Source: Chondrilla cf. caribensis
Lineage: Eukaryota; Porifera; Demospongiae; Chondrillida; Chondrillidae
Assembly (NCBI GenBank): GCA_964020155.1
Contig: OZ026561.1
Span: 2,277,047 to 2,341,046, forward strand
DNA length: 64,000 nt
Direction: 5' to 3'
Shown: positions 38,601-53,600 of the stretch, in pieces
Layout of the letters: each line of letters opens with the position of its first letter
How positions within the stretch are numbered: position 1 is the first letter of the stretch
Notes under the pieces: generated by a model
Told to the model about the DNA's origin: nothing
What the model saw: only the letters and a program-made list of their open reading frames with translations
Databases searched by the model: none
Program-made: the position numbers and the translations under genes

Positions 38601-41600
38601 AGTCTATGTACATGTGTATATTTTAGTGAAAGAATGTGTATTCATACATAAAAAAATATGTACGCATCCTTTAGATAATATGCATTGTGAATTAGGCAAA
38701 AAACATATTTTATATGTGCACTAATATTACTTTTTACATTATGCACTAGTGAATAACACATTGCTACCATGTACTATAGTACAGAGGATACTGCCCCATT
38801 ACTGCAAAGACAAACATAAACAAGTAGCTGATATTAATAAAATGAACATGTTCAACAGCAATGGTCAAATGTAATTTATAGTGCCAAATTTTCAAGAAGA
38901 ATTACGTACATATGCATTTCCATATGTTCACAAATAAACATTCACTGTGAGTGTATCCTAAATTACAATTTAAGAACACTCTGGGCTCCATGGACATCAT
39001 AATATTATACGGCAGTATTGTGTTGCTAATTTAATGTTATGGAAATTCTTATTAATCCACTGTAATTGATGGAGGGGAGTATTGATAGATAGAAACTTTC
39101 TCAGCTCACCTTGAACACTAGCTTTGCAGCTTCTAAATATTTGCCTGCTTTTCTATAAACAGCAATAGCACTGAACAACCTGTTCTTGGTCAGCAAAGAG
39201 GATGCATATTCTGCTAACATACTGGGTACATTTGACATGCTGTTTTTCTCGGCAAGTTGTAGGGCTTCATCCCACTAAATAAAATGGACATAAAAATACA
39301 CCACTAGCACACTATCACCACGACAATTATCTCATAAAAAACGTATGTACGTACGTGGTTTAGAGAAATACACACTTCAATAGCTTTGTCAACTCTACCA
39401 GCTCTCACAAAGGCATTTGAGGCTTCCGGACACATTCCAAATGAAGCAAATTTCTCAGCTATATTCTACGTACATGAAGAGGAAACAGATATGTGCCATA
39501 AGTACGTAGATTTGTGTCATGGTAGACAGGAAGATCAAAGGAAAAAAGTAGTTCATAAAATCTCTACAGCACACTTGCCATTACAAATACAGCACACTTG
39601 CAATCAAGTTATTAACGATGCAACACCCTTTCAATTGACTGATCAGACCAATTTCCTGTCACCACCAACATCAGCAACAGCGAACAATGGAGCGATAACA
39701 AAATTGCCATCCCATGACACAAGCTAGTTATGTCCCTTCCACACGGGATGTGCAGCTATACAGTCACACTTTCAATCAATCACCTCGGGCTGACGCCCTC
39801 GGTAATTAATTGAAAGTGTGACTGTATTAGCTGCACATCCCGTGTGGAAGGGACATAACCAATACATAAAAAGGCCCTCTGATTCTCCTCCTTAAGTTAT
39901 TGTTATATTTCTAGTTTTCTTTTGCAGAGATGTCAGTTTTCAATTGTGACTCCCTCCATCTTCTGGTTACGAGCACAGATATGGTTGTTTCACATTGATT
40001 GGAATGGTTACAGTATGATAGCTATTATAGACTATTAAATTTGTTGCAGAATTGCATGTTCTGAATGGCCTATTCCCACCACTTTACACTTCACAGAAGA
40101 TTAAGGCAACAACTGTGTATATCATGTCAACACTGTTGTACAATTCGCTGTGTGCATGGGAACTAGTGATTTGTTACCTCAAAAACATATTCATGTACGT
40201 ATGTGTGAATCAGGATACAACTACTATACACATTACATAAAAATCCAACCTGAAGCAGAGGATGTGACTCTGGTAAACTCTCTGACAGTTTTTGCATTCT
40301 GTCAAAATCCTCCAGAACATAAAGACAATCTAGTAAGCTGCTATTATGTTGACCTTGACTGTAATAGGTGAGAGCATTCTGGTATTTTTGCCTTTCATAA
40401 TAATAGTCACCTATAGCATTCCAAGCACTACTCAACAATGTATCATCACCTAACGAAAGAAACAGAATGCATGAGCTGACAAATAGGAAGTTATCAGTGA
40501 ATGTACTCACCAGCTCCACCTCCGGTTTTCAGGAGTTGTACCACACGAAACCAATCCCCAAGCTTCATTCTCAGATCCACAGCTAGATCCCTGCAGTGGA
40601 AATAACATGAACATACGTACATATGTTAGTATCACTTTTACATGTACATATTATGTACACACATACCTTCTGTCCATATCCAGATATATTCGTTCAGCCT
40701 CTTCAAATCTTTTGAAAAAAGCAGCAACTTCAGCTCTTTGTTTGCTTTCCGACTGTGAGAGATGTCACATGAAAGAATGCATTCCATGCAAAATCCAGTA
40801 CCACACGTAGTAATTAACATACGCACATCTAATTTCTGAATTCTTTTGATGAAATGGATGCCAACATAATCAGAACACTTTACGAAACATCTTTCTGCCA
40901 CGGTGAAATCAAGCTGGTTCAATGCAGATTCACACACAAGTTTCCTGACAGATAAAAAACACAAAAAATTATCCAGTATATGAAATAGATATGCGTTTAA
41001 GTAGTTACATCTTTACATACATGGTAACATACAGATGTGCATAGATAAAAACAAGAAATCTAGAATGTTACACCAGATAATGTCGTATTGCATGATGTAT
41101 GTGCAAATATGTAGTTATTTGCGAATACTGTTGCTATGGAGTCCTGTTTTTTTTCTAAAATTTTCTACATGTGAGAAAAGTGATCACAGGCTGGATGTTT
41201 CCCTTGACATCATAACGATTACTTCAAGCAATTTAAGACGGTTACATGAAATTTACAATGATGTATTATCGAATAGGAATAAAATATCAGAAAATTGTAC
41301 TGGGCAACTGAAAAGGTACGTACATATTATGTGTGCATAAAATACTATGCACTATGTAATGAAATTATTATGCATAACATACTCACCACAACTGTGAATG
41401 AGGGTTATCTTCTACAAACCGACAAGCTTCTTGTAAAGTATGGTGTTCAAGTAGATCACGAGTGTCTCTAAGTGCCTAAAGAAATTGAAACTGCAGTGCC
41501 AGCCAAAGCAATGGAACGATATCACCTGGTGCAAAAATGGCATTGTGTTGGAAGGATACAATTCTACCTAAAATTGTTACCATGAACGCTTACGACTTTA

Positions 41601-44600
41601 GTTTGTCTATGATTAGGCAAATGTAGTACTAATTTTGACATTCGTTCAGAAATCTCCATTTCCATGGTTTTTGTTGTAATTTCTGCAAAGAACAATATCA
41701 ACCTACCCGTTAATAGTTAAGTATGGACCAATAAGCTTGATTTCTTCACATTTACGATTCGACACACATTGTAGAACTATACAGAAACTAAGAAAACTAT
41801 AAACTGTTAAAAACTGAACTGAAAACTAAAACTGCTGGACGGCAGCCTCTTTTAGCTGCGAATCCGTGTTATGCTATTTTGTTGGATTGAAGTGTTGCCA
41901 TCAATTCGAGTCTGCACTCGCTATTACAGTAAAAGTTGAAAGATTGGAGACCATTACACTTCAGTTAAAACGAGGAAATAATAGAAGCATGTCAAATTTT
42001 TGGTGCATGTCCCGAGGGGAAAAAATTAAGAAGTGTCTTTCTTTCCATATTTGGAGTTCTCCGAGCAGAGGCAGTGAGGTTTCAAAGTACCTTTAACAGC
42101 CCCCTAATCCCAATTCTATTGCAAATCTAGACTGTAACATCTTTCTTGATGTTCATTGCCAAGTGTAGAGCTGGTCAGACACTTAGGAATAACATTATCA
42201 CATTTAAAGCACCATGCCTATTAATGTATTATTTGGACATGTTACATGTATTCCTGTCAGCAGAAAATCCATAGTGGATTCAAGGGTTCAATTCTCGTCT
42301 GCATTCATAACGCCAACATGCTTTCAATTGTTTTGATGTGATACATATTTGTTACACCATGCTTTGCCCTCGGTATATTGTTTCCTAACACTCACGTATA
42401 TCCGGCATGTACCCAGCAAAGGCGGGGTATAACCAATACATGTACGTATATGTAGCACAATACAGTATAATTGGACATACATACCTTAATCTCAAAATTG
42501 ATTATGTAGGACTGACATGGATTTTCAGGGTCCTGATAAATGGGAAGCATATTGGTAAAATAAAATACCACAACACAGGTACAATATACAGTACAATTGA
42601 AAAGTACATGTGGCATGTTTGTGGGCAGATCAAATTGCAAGTGTGCAAATATCTGTTATTGTGCTTATGCCATTGTTTTCAAAATTTGCCAATTAATTGC
42701 CTAGCAACTCATTGTTCTACTCTAATAATAATACTGTGCAAGTGTTAGTATACAATTAATACTTGATATGTAAACATACCGAATAATAAAGAATAATAAA
42801 CTACTTGTGGTAGGGCTGTGACGGATACAGACACATTGACTTGACTGTCAAATGGGGCTTTCCCTTGTAAAAAATCAAGTCAAAGTGCATATTTGTACAT
42901 CTGCTACAGTCCTACCAGAGGTACGTACTTGAGCTCTTACATACGTACCAGCAAAATTTCATCAACAAGGACAGCTTTAACTTGAAGGTCTCTAAATTCA
43001 CATAGATGACCAGAACTCTGCAAAGGTTCTTCAGGCTCAGTTCCATGAATTACATACATTCTTGTCTTTTCCATGATGACTAGGAGCTCCGGATCATCTG
43101 AGGCCCACAACAGATCCCACACATCTTTGTGATCTGGCCCAATCTTTTGCAGATGAAAAGCATCAGCTAGAGACTAACGGGATGGAGAAAAATCAGTAGG
43201 GAATAGCACCAACAAGTACTTATTGTTGTAAACTTCATCCCTATATAAATCCTAACACAACACAGTGCTAAGAACAACAAAACATTGCATAGCAAAAAAT
43301 ATTTCAAGGTTTCTGCTTGGCAATTACATACATACATATGCAACAAACAGCATGTACAAAACTCACCAATTCATACAAAGACATAATGCCACCAACATCA
43401 AGAATGGCCAATAGACTGGAGAATACAAAGAATTAGAGCTATATACAAGATAAAGCACTGGTTCACTTACAATTCACCACCAATAATACACAACAGACTA
43501 TGGCATCACAATTAGTGATTGTAGAGACAATATTTCCAAATTCACCGTAATTCAAAAGATGGTAAAACATGGTGAATGTCGATACCTAGTCACTTGGTTG
43601 GGGCATGGTCTAGGCTGGATACAGCTCTTACAGTGGATTCCATCATTAAAAATGGCATTGCATGGCTACTTATCAATGGGATTTGTGCTTTCTATTTTAC
43701 AATTGTTCGTATAATCACAGTATTTATGGCAATCATAGTGTTGGGAACACCAACCCAAAATCCCATGGGTCCATTTTGCTATAATTGTGCATCCACAGCT
43801 TTGCCATTTCTCCAAACTGGAATGTAACAATTTAAGAAGTACATACTGAATCTGTTGCTACGCATAGCAGCAGAACCATTTTAATGTATTAAGTTTCTGA
43901 GCATTTAGCCGAGAATTTTCTTTGATATTTTATAATACCAATGGACACTACACCAATTATGACATGATGCACTTATCCTCAATCACTGCACCCTCAGAAC
44001 TCAGCATACATATGTCATACTGCCCTTGTTATCATGTGTTAATCACCAAATAACCTACATACGTACATACATATGTACTCATGCATTTACATATGTACCT
44101 TGAATCACAATTGAAGAACATCTTCTGTGGTCTACAATTAATCACAAACTTTGTAATGTAAGTGACACCAGGTAGTGAATAAAACTGCAGAGTTCCGGAG
44201 ATTCTCCCAACAACAAAATACTTCTTTGAAACACAAGCTGCACTAATGCTGTCCCAAGTAGGCTGAAAGTTGGTACAAAGATCACATAAAGGCATAATTG
44301 TACCAATCTTTGCTTAGTAACAAACCTGTGAAAGTCTATGAATGTGAGACTCTGGATGTTCTTTATCATAAACTGAAGGAGCTTCATCAATATGAAAAGC
44401 CCTATGTATTATGTATACAAAATCACTATGATGTGAAGACATTGATGTACAATGACATATGTATCCCGATTGGTGATATTGTCACTTAAGATCAAAGGGA
44501 CCGACTGGAGTACATTCGCGATGTACTGGAATACACCACTGACCTTATTAGTGATGTACCCCGGTTTTTAAGTGACTGGTATTAATTAATCAACAGCCAT

Positions 44601-47600
44601 TGTTTTGTGCCCATTGTGTATTCTCAGCTGTATTCTTGGCTCGAACCACTCTTTGACGTTCTCAACGGAGGTTGAAAAGGGCTGTTTCTCGGATTTTCTA
44701 TTAGAAAAAGCCATAACCATTGCTTCGTTCATTCGGTAAGTATTCTAAGCCTCACTGGTTCGGCAAGTTTCCTCGTTCGTTCGGTAAATACTCTAAAACT
44801 CGTTGGTTCGGCAAGTTCTTTGTTCGTTCGATAAATACTCTGAAACTCGTTGGTTCGATGAGTTTCTTGGTTCGCTCGGTAAATATTCCAAGGCTCGTGG
44901 ATTCGGCCAATTTTCCTCGTTCGTTCAATAAGTGTCCTGACGCTCGTTGGTTCGGGAAGTACGGGCGGCCAAGATGCCATCTGAATGGGTTGATAACCAC
45001 CTCCAGCTTTGAGAAAATCGTCTTTTTCGATGTCATGAACGAAATCCATCTCCGCTACTCGTAATCGTGCTATTGAACAGGATACATAATAGTTGTACCC
45101 CGCTTTTGGTCGGTACATGGGAATGTACTGAGCCGATATTACATGTAATCTACAGCAAAACATACCATTCTTTTCCTTCTCTTCCTTGTTTATCCATCTT
45201 AAGCATGACATCCATTCTGTCAATATGCGCAGCACTTCTATACTGCCAGATATACACTGTAGCATGCGAAGCTACCAAAACATGGTTCACTGAAATAGAC
45301 ACAGCAATTGGTTCCCATGGTATATACTTAGCAGCAACAGGGGTACCCAAGGCATTACACAGCAGCAGGGCATACTGTGGAGGAGGCAAATGAGAAGTTG
45401 ATAAAAAAAACTCGTCAAATATTCATATGCTAGACATGCTTATGTGAAGAGTTTAGTTGCAGCTGCTGCTGTTTTGTCAACTGGGAAAATATGTTTTAAT
45501 ACAATTGTAAGTTGAAACATATGTATGAACAAATAAATTCAAAGCTATTTGTGAAGTTTACCAAGTTTTGGTGTGCGTCATTCTGATGTACCTCATTGAA
45601 TACCAATATGGATACAGACACTTTCGAAACAAGTAATTTGAGTTCAAAAACTCGTGGGGCTGCCGCCTCCACACTCGAATTACTTGGGCGTCTTTATTAG
45701 GCTCAGAAGAACCTTCGCTGTAGGTTATTACATTCGGGGAAGCTTCAGCGCACGAATTCTAGCCCAATTTCTAATTGTCGGCATTCGAAATCGGCCATCT
45801 TTATTTCGCGCAATTTAAATTATAATATAATTTCATTGTTGTTGTTACACATAGGAACACATTATATATATATATAATATATAATATATCGAGCGTTACA
45901 TACCAGAAGTCGAAATGAAAACAATCATAACAAAAATAATAAAAAGAATGGTTATAGAAGTGGGCATAGTTTAAAGAATATATGGGTTCTTATATCACAG
46001 ACATTCATAAGTTGGCAATTAACAGCTTCAAACTTGAAGTCATTTGTATACCTAGTTGTTACATGTAGCTTTTGTATTTACCATAAACCTCAATTGGGAT
46101 ATGTCTTCTAATGTAGAAAACTCTCGTTTTGCTAAAAGTGATTTTAACTGTTATCCATCTTATTGCCATCTATACAAGTGTAAAACTATGAACACAAACT
46201 TCAGAACAAACAAACTCATAGTATGCACATACATTCTTGAGAGAATATACAGTGGCAAGAAAGATTTTCTACAAGAGTATGGATAAAACAGACATGCATA
46301 TCGGAAAATACATATATGGTCATAGTAAGTTAATTATTTTCCCACCACAAACGTACATACCATACACTACAACAAAATATTCAATATTTTTTTAAATCCC
46401 ACCTCGTTATCAGCTGTTTCAGACTTGACAGCAAGCAAAGATAAATCTTCCCCGGTGGTCACAAGCAACAAATTCTTCACAGATTTCACACATTTCTAGA
46501 AGATACATATGTAATAATAATAAGGTCAAGGGAGATTTCTTATACAGAATTAACTGTTAAAGACCCCCAGAACATTTATCCTACTATAACACCTTTACAT
46601 AACATAATCAGAGTCCCTTTCATTGGATGTACATATGTACCATATGAGTGCTACTTTTGTAAATTACACGATTCACTTCTTTACAATGGATGTTAATGGT
46701 GGGATTCCTGTTGAAAACTGTCAAAGAATACTAAATAATTAAGTGGAACTCACATCTCCAGTAGTAGTATTCCAAAAGACAAGACTATTTGTGTCCTTGT
46801 CAGACTTCTTAAAATTGTATATAACAGTGTTGGCAAAATAGCCCCACTAATGTGATGAAATAAACATCTCTTATTACTACGTAGTATGAAACATAAATGC
46901 ATAGTATTAGTTACAGCAACAGTATACCTAAAGATTTCAACTGGCATGTATGCGAGTAGGCAGCATATGTGGCTTATTGCCGCAGGATAATCACTGTACT
47001 ATGGTCAATACAAGAACTACTTCCTCAAAAGTTATAATTTCCTCATATGAAGGCTGAGCAGCCACAAACTCTGTCCCTTTAGTCAGAGGTTAATTCACTG
47101 TGGTGCAAGTATATCAAGTACATGCAGTGAGAGTCAAGGAAAAGTTTTTATGAAGTACAATACATGCCAAAGAAAATCCACAAATCATGAGGATGTTCTG
47201 CGTTGAAATCTGTAAATTTTGTAAGAAATCGTCAAAAATACAACTGAACTAAGAATGAATTATGATCATATTAAAATTGCATTGCAATGGAACCATGGTA
47301 TGGTACGTTTCATAAAAACTGAATGATGTCGAGCAGTCATCAGATGACTGTCGGTTGACTGACTGCTGACCGACCGGGTGTTGACCACTTCATATTAGCA
47401 CATTGACTGGCAACGTGTAAAGTAAAAATAGTAGCAAATATCACGTGATGTGACATGGAAGTTACGAGATGACGAGTCCTTTTTCTACAGAAATAGATGA
47501 AGGTCCCCCTCACAATGCCTCATTGTCCGCTCCATCTGGGAATACACAAAATTCAAGATTTCCTTGTTCTTTTGGAAGCCTTGCCTGTTCCTCACACTCT

Positions 47601-50600
47601 GAGGATGCTCTTGTACTCCTCATAGTCCTTGAGGAAACCACTAATGCCCACCTTAGTAATGGAGTGTCTTTCGTCGTTTAATCTGGCGGGAAGTCTTCCC
47701 TTTGTGCTTAAGGAACAAAATTTGCTGTTTGACGTAGCTTGAGTATACCATTTTCCTTCGAGGCTCACTTAATAACTGATTAGGTAATGATTACATAAGT
47801 GTTAAAATTTACTTGACCGGCTGATCATCGATGACCAACCGCTGACTGACCATTTACCGACTGTTGACTGTCAGATAGTTGACCGCCCGACGTCGTTCAG
47901 TTTTTATGAAATGTATCATATATTTATAATCAAACTATGGTAGATAAATATAATATATAGATATAAATTACGCTACAAATTTATTACATCACATGTAACT
48001 ACAATTACACTTTGTTACAGAAACATTTTAGATGCCTATATAATCTCAATAATTATAAATAATTTAATTTTAACAATTATTGTAACGAGCTACTGTAAGG
48101 ACATAAACAAGTGTCATACCTTGTAATCATGCCTCACATTAGCAAAGTATATAAATGAATCAACTGCCAAAGCCATTCTCAAACTGGTAGCCTCCCATGC
48201 CAAAGATGTCAGTTTCTTCCCGGGGACACGCAATGTGTGCAGATGCTGTGTTGTGGGAAAGATCAGGAATCTGTCAATTTACATAAATATCGAAACACTT
48301 CATTTATATGGATGTAATATGTACATTATGAAATATGTACATCATAATATGGTAATAATAGTTTCCTAGGTCTATAAGTATAGGTTCAGATAAAACTCTA
48401 AATGTCTAGATTAATATGCATTTGAACACTATGACATTACATAGGAATTCACTATACATGTGGTAAAAATTTTGGAAACCAAAGGCACTTCAAGACAGTG
48501 AAATTTCCACTGAACATGTAGTACGGCTGATTCTGGGAATAAAATAGAACAATACCTTTATGTACAATACGTACATACATACTAAAGGTGTAAAATGCTC
48601 ATTTTTATGAATTGTGCTGTATGTACCTCAGTATTATATTCTGCTAGGGAAGAGTATTCATTGCAATTCATGAAAACTTACGCTTCCATGCCCATAGTAT
48701 ATACATACATACAGATGCCCTTCCAGGGTCAGCCATGCTATGTGTTTAGTCAAAGATATGTACATACGTACAGTATGTACATACATATGTATTTTATGCA
48801 TGAACGAATATAAAATGCAAGTATACATATGTTGAGTATTTTTGTGAAAAACTGTATTATATAAAATACACAGCTTGGCATGCACATAAATAGGTAGTAT
48901 GGGTATGGGAACAGGTACAGGACTCTCAGTTGATCAGTTGTTTTGCATCTCTTACGTACACATAAAATCATGTACATATCATACATGTACGTACGTATAT
49001 AGGCATATACGTAGTACAGTACATACATAATATTATAATAATAATAATCTATTCAAAAGATACATATCACATTCCTACATACATACATACGTATACAGTA
49101 CCTCGCCAAATAGGGTATAGAATTGTACAACATTGAACTCCTTGTCCTATAGAGGATGTAATGACACAGAATAATGAGCAATACAAAATCAACTATACGC
49201 ATACTGTATGCATGTAAATAAATTAATTGATCCCAATGTATGGGCAGTACAAAGACAGAAGTGTTAACAGAAGTTTGCACATTCTTTATCAATGCATCTA
49301 GGTATATTTGTGATGCATGTAAGTGACCTGTTGTTGTACATACTTGGTTAACAAATCATTTCTATGACTAGAAATTTGTACTAGTTGTACTATTTGTACT
49401 TAAAGACTATACATACCCAGTAAAATACGTAGCTACAGCTATGTAACTAATGCTACTTTATTTAACTATGTACGTATATTGAAAAAAAATACATATCTAT
49501 ACATATAATTCAGTTCGCTTGTTTGTTTGTTCACGATTCGGGCAAAAACTACTCCACAGGGCGCCACCAAACTCTCAGGGATTATGAAGTACAGTTCGGG
49601 AAATGTCCTCCATGGGTTAAAATCGATCGTTTAACTGTCTATGCGGAGAACCTTCGATTTCCGGTTTTTCCTTCGCGGCTGATGGTCATTTTTAATTGTT
49701 GTCCCAGTGACTTCCGGTTATCGGGTGATTCGATTAGCTGTCGTCTAATGATCAAATTTTAAACTTACCGCCGTTATAGCAGCTACCCGCTGTTGCCACC
49801 AGCGTAGATGCGCACGACTTGCTAGTATTTAATAATTTGGTTGAGGCTCGTGATTACTATGGCATGGATAGGGGACTGGGTAATAGTAGAGTGATCATGT
49901 AGCAGTGGAAACAGATTGAAATGATTAAAATGTAAGACATCTTGACAGTGAAGGTCTTCGTCAGTTACAATAGTGAAGAAATATGAGTAACTGGGCCTAT
50001 CACTACCCCCTCGTCTCTGGCTAAATTATGTAGACGACACATCATCCTCTGGCCACACAGACAAGATGAGCTGCAACATTTCCACAATCACTTCAATAGA
50101 CAGCACCTGAAGATTAAGTTCACCATTGAGCAGGAACAGGACAACAAACTAGCATTCCTGGATGTACAAGTGATCAGAAGTGAAACCAGACTGTCCATGG
50201 GTGTGCACCGCAAGCCCACCCACACGGACTGCTACATCTCCATCCACTTGCACCACCATTGGAGAACCATCACAGGGGTGTTAAGATGTATTTGTAACAG
50301 ACTCCACCGAATCTGTGACTACACATCGGAGAAACCTGAACTCCAGCACCTCCAGGTGTTTTCCAAGCCTACTGCAATGTGATCGCTCTACAATTACCCA
50401 GTCCCCTACATATATTTATAGTGCATTTTCATTACAGAATACATACATGCTCCTATTCTAAGATGGAATGGTGGTATCAAAGTAGACAAATTTCCAGGAG
50501 TAATTTCAATACACGTTTGAAGGAAACTGCCTACACTTGACTGAAGGTTGATGTTGATCTAAATCACCCTACATTGAAGCAAATTAACATGTGTCTAAGG

Positions 50601-53600
50601 GGTATAACTACTACAAACCAGGACAGCAATGCAGAATTTGTACAGGATAAGTGTAAATATAACATGTAGATATTACTTATTTATGTTGCACAAATGTTGT
50701 AAGAGAACACAAGATAAGCAAACCAACCTGGGTAGCAGATTGTTGAGAGCCACCAACAGCAAGGATAGATCCATTTGAATTCCAAGCTATACAGCAAACT
50801 TGGACAGATGTATCAATTTTTACTGGATCTATTGAAGAGAATTAAGGAAATTATATCATTTGTACAGTATGTACATATATTATAATAAATTAACCAACAT
50901 CAACAGGGTATGTACCGGTACTTACAGTAAAAAACTGAACGTACTACGGGTTGCCTACGGATGAACGGACGTGTTAAGTACGGTTTACCTACGTGTTGAT
51001 ACCTACGGGATACGTACGGTTGTTACATTTCTAGAGTAAGTGATAATCGAAAGGAATGCAGACCTCAAGCGGTCTTTCATGTGTAAAAGAAATCCAGAAA
51101 ACTTCTTTCGTGAGAAGAGTAACGTCCGTTGGAAAGATCGTCCCCGTCAGAATCCCGCGCGGTTGATTCGAACTCGTTAAGGCAGAGACGAGCCTTCGCC
51201 TGGCAAAAAAGTGTCCGAGAGCGACAGCGGTAAGTCTAAAAGGTTAGAAAACCATGTAATTTCGAATATTCCATGCTAATCCTCTGTTTCCGAAAGATTA
51301 GCACTCGAATTCGCTGGTATACATCGATCGAATAAGCCATTTTTCTTCGTCTCGCGGAATCAAATCACACCGTCATTGCGCAATAATTATGACGTATCAT
51401 TGTCACCTTCGCCTCAAGTAATTATCACTTGCTGAAGAATGCAGTAGAAGTGCGGGTCACTCATTTACGGGTTACGGACGTGTCGACTACGTACGGTTAA
51501 AAAACGGGTACGGGTACGCCCGTAGTACGTTCAGTTTTTTACTGAAAGTACCGTACATGGGAATACAGAAGAAATGCAAGATTTTTAATAGATTCTGCCA
51601 CTGTTGATGGTCATGCTAACCAATCAATCCATCAACCAATCCAAGTGCCTATAATTGTCATTGCAGATTAATTGGCTAGTTGGCCAGTGTGACATGACAG
51701 ACACAGCACAATGAGACGAACAAGATCCTTTTAAACCCTGTAGTCCAAAGGGTGGAGCCATCAGGTTTTTCCCCTCTCTCTTTCTCCCATGTCTGCTCTC
51801 CAGAAATCTGGCATTTTGCTCTTGATGTCATAATAGGTTACAGCTTGTATTAATGCTACACTGTTTATATCTAAACTACTGATAGCTATTAAATTGCTAC
51901 CTAGAACAAACAATTCCACAAAGCTGGATAGGTTTCTAACACAATGAGGCTACATTGCTCAAGTTCCCAAAGGATGCAGTAGGAATCCAAATTTTTGATA
52001 TATGTAAGAATTTAAGATGTCCTTGGATTGGCTTACATCTAGCTTGTAGCAATGTTTATAGTTTTTTGGTGCACAGAAGTAATTTTGATGTCAGATTAGT
52101 GATGTAAGTAAGCACAAGTACTCTAGTGGACATGGGTTACTCTTACATTGTTGAACCAGGATCTACTGTAATGTCTCAGCGTGTTAAACTGGAATAAATC
52201 CAAAGCTGGGTTTCAAACATGCCTCAATTACACTTTTAGCACACTATGGTTACACACTAATGAGGCAGGTATGTACGTACATACGTACATATGCATATCA
52301 GACTTCAATATTTATCATACTCTTACGTTCGTATAAAATATATGTACACATGTAAGAGGCCCTACAATATACTGCGTGTAGTTGACAGTTGATGAATTAG
52401 TTTTCACATCTATTGCCAGTCCTGTATTTAATTTTACAACCTCATTAGGAACATGTACGTATGTACATTAGGGTATAAACAGATGCACTTGGCTTGGCCC
52501 TTTATAACAATTGAGCAAATACAATGCACCTGTAAAGCACACCCAATAAAGTACCACAATGACATATTCAGCATACATCCCGACATACCTGAGTCCAATT
52601 CATTCTTCATAATCTGTAATCGCCCATTGTCAAAACCAACAGCCAAACAAGGACAAGCAGGTTGTATATACCCATTAACTCCATTGTACCAATCAAGACC
52701 TACTAACTGTACAGCGCCAGTAACATCAGCCAAACAATGGATTGGTAAGGTCCCCTAAAATTGTAAGACATTTCGAACAATAATATAATGTACAACGTAC
52801 GTATGTGAAATGTATGGAATCAAAGGGCACAAGTGTGCAAATATGTATAAAATTGTAATATCTATACTCTTATACTGTTAAGATTGAATATTTTATCCAT
52901 TAACAACATATAAACATGTTACATTAGCCATAATAACACAACTGTATAGAAATTAGCATAAAACTAGTTGCAGAACCTTTCCAAGATTTTAATATGCACA
53001 CGTAAAATTAAATTGTAAAACATACGCAAATTGACCACTTTATTACACACAATCATGAGAATGTAAATCTGGGAAAAATGAAAGAACAAGAACAATGTGT
53101 TCAATAAGATGTTAGATTGTCCCATAGTACGTATATTCAACAATCCACTACATCTATATATTACATAATTCAGTTCGTTTGTTTGCTTGTTCGCGATTCG
53201 GGCAAAAATTACTGTACAGGACGCCACCAAACTCTCAGGGATTATGAAGTACGGTTCAGGAAATGTCTTCCACTGGTTAAAATCGATTGTCTAACTGTCC
53301 ATGTGGAGAGAACCTTCAGTTGCGGCTGATGGCCATTTTTAATTATCGTCCCAGTGACTTCTGGCTATCGGGCGATTCGATTGGCTGTTGTCCAACAATC
53401 AAATTTTAAACTTACCGTCATTATAGTAACTACCTTCTGTTGCCACCAGTGAAGATGCTTCAAAAGTGGCTGGGCCCAATTTGATTGCACATGACTCTCC
53501 TGTAGCAGGTAATCCCGCTTTTGGTGGGCTTCCTGGCTAGTATACAATAATTTTACCAAATCTCTGTTTGTTTGCAAACTCTTATGTACAGTACTTGATC

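Noticed and set aside
41625..41700. Exon-like block on the - strand in WDR35
   Set aside because: Exons at 42485-42532 and 41387-41475 join in phase without it, and it does not match the family.
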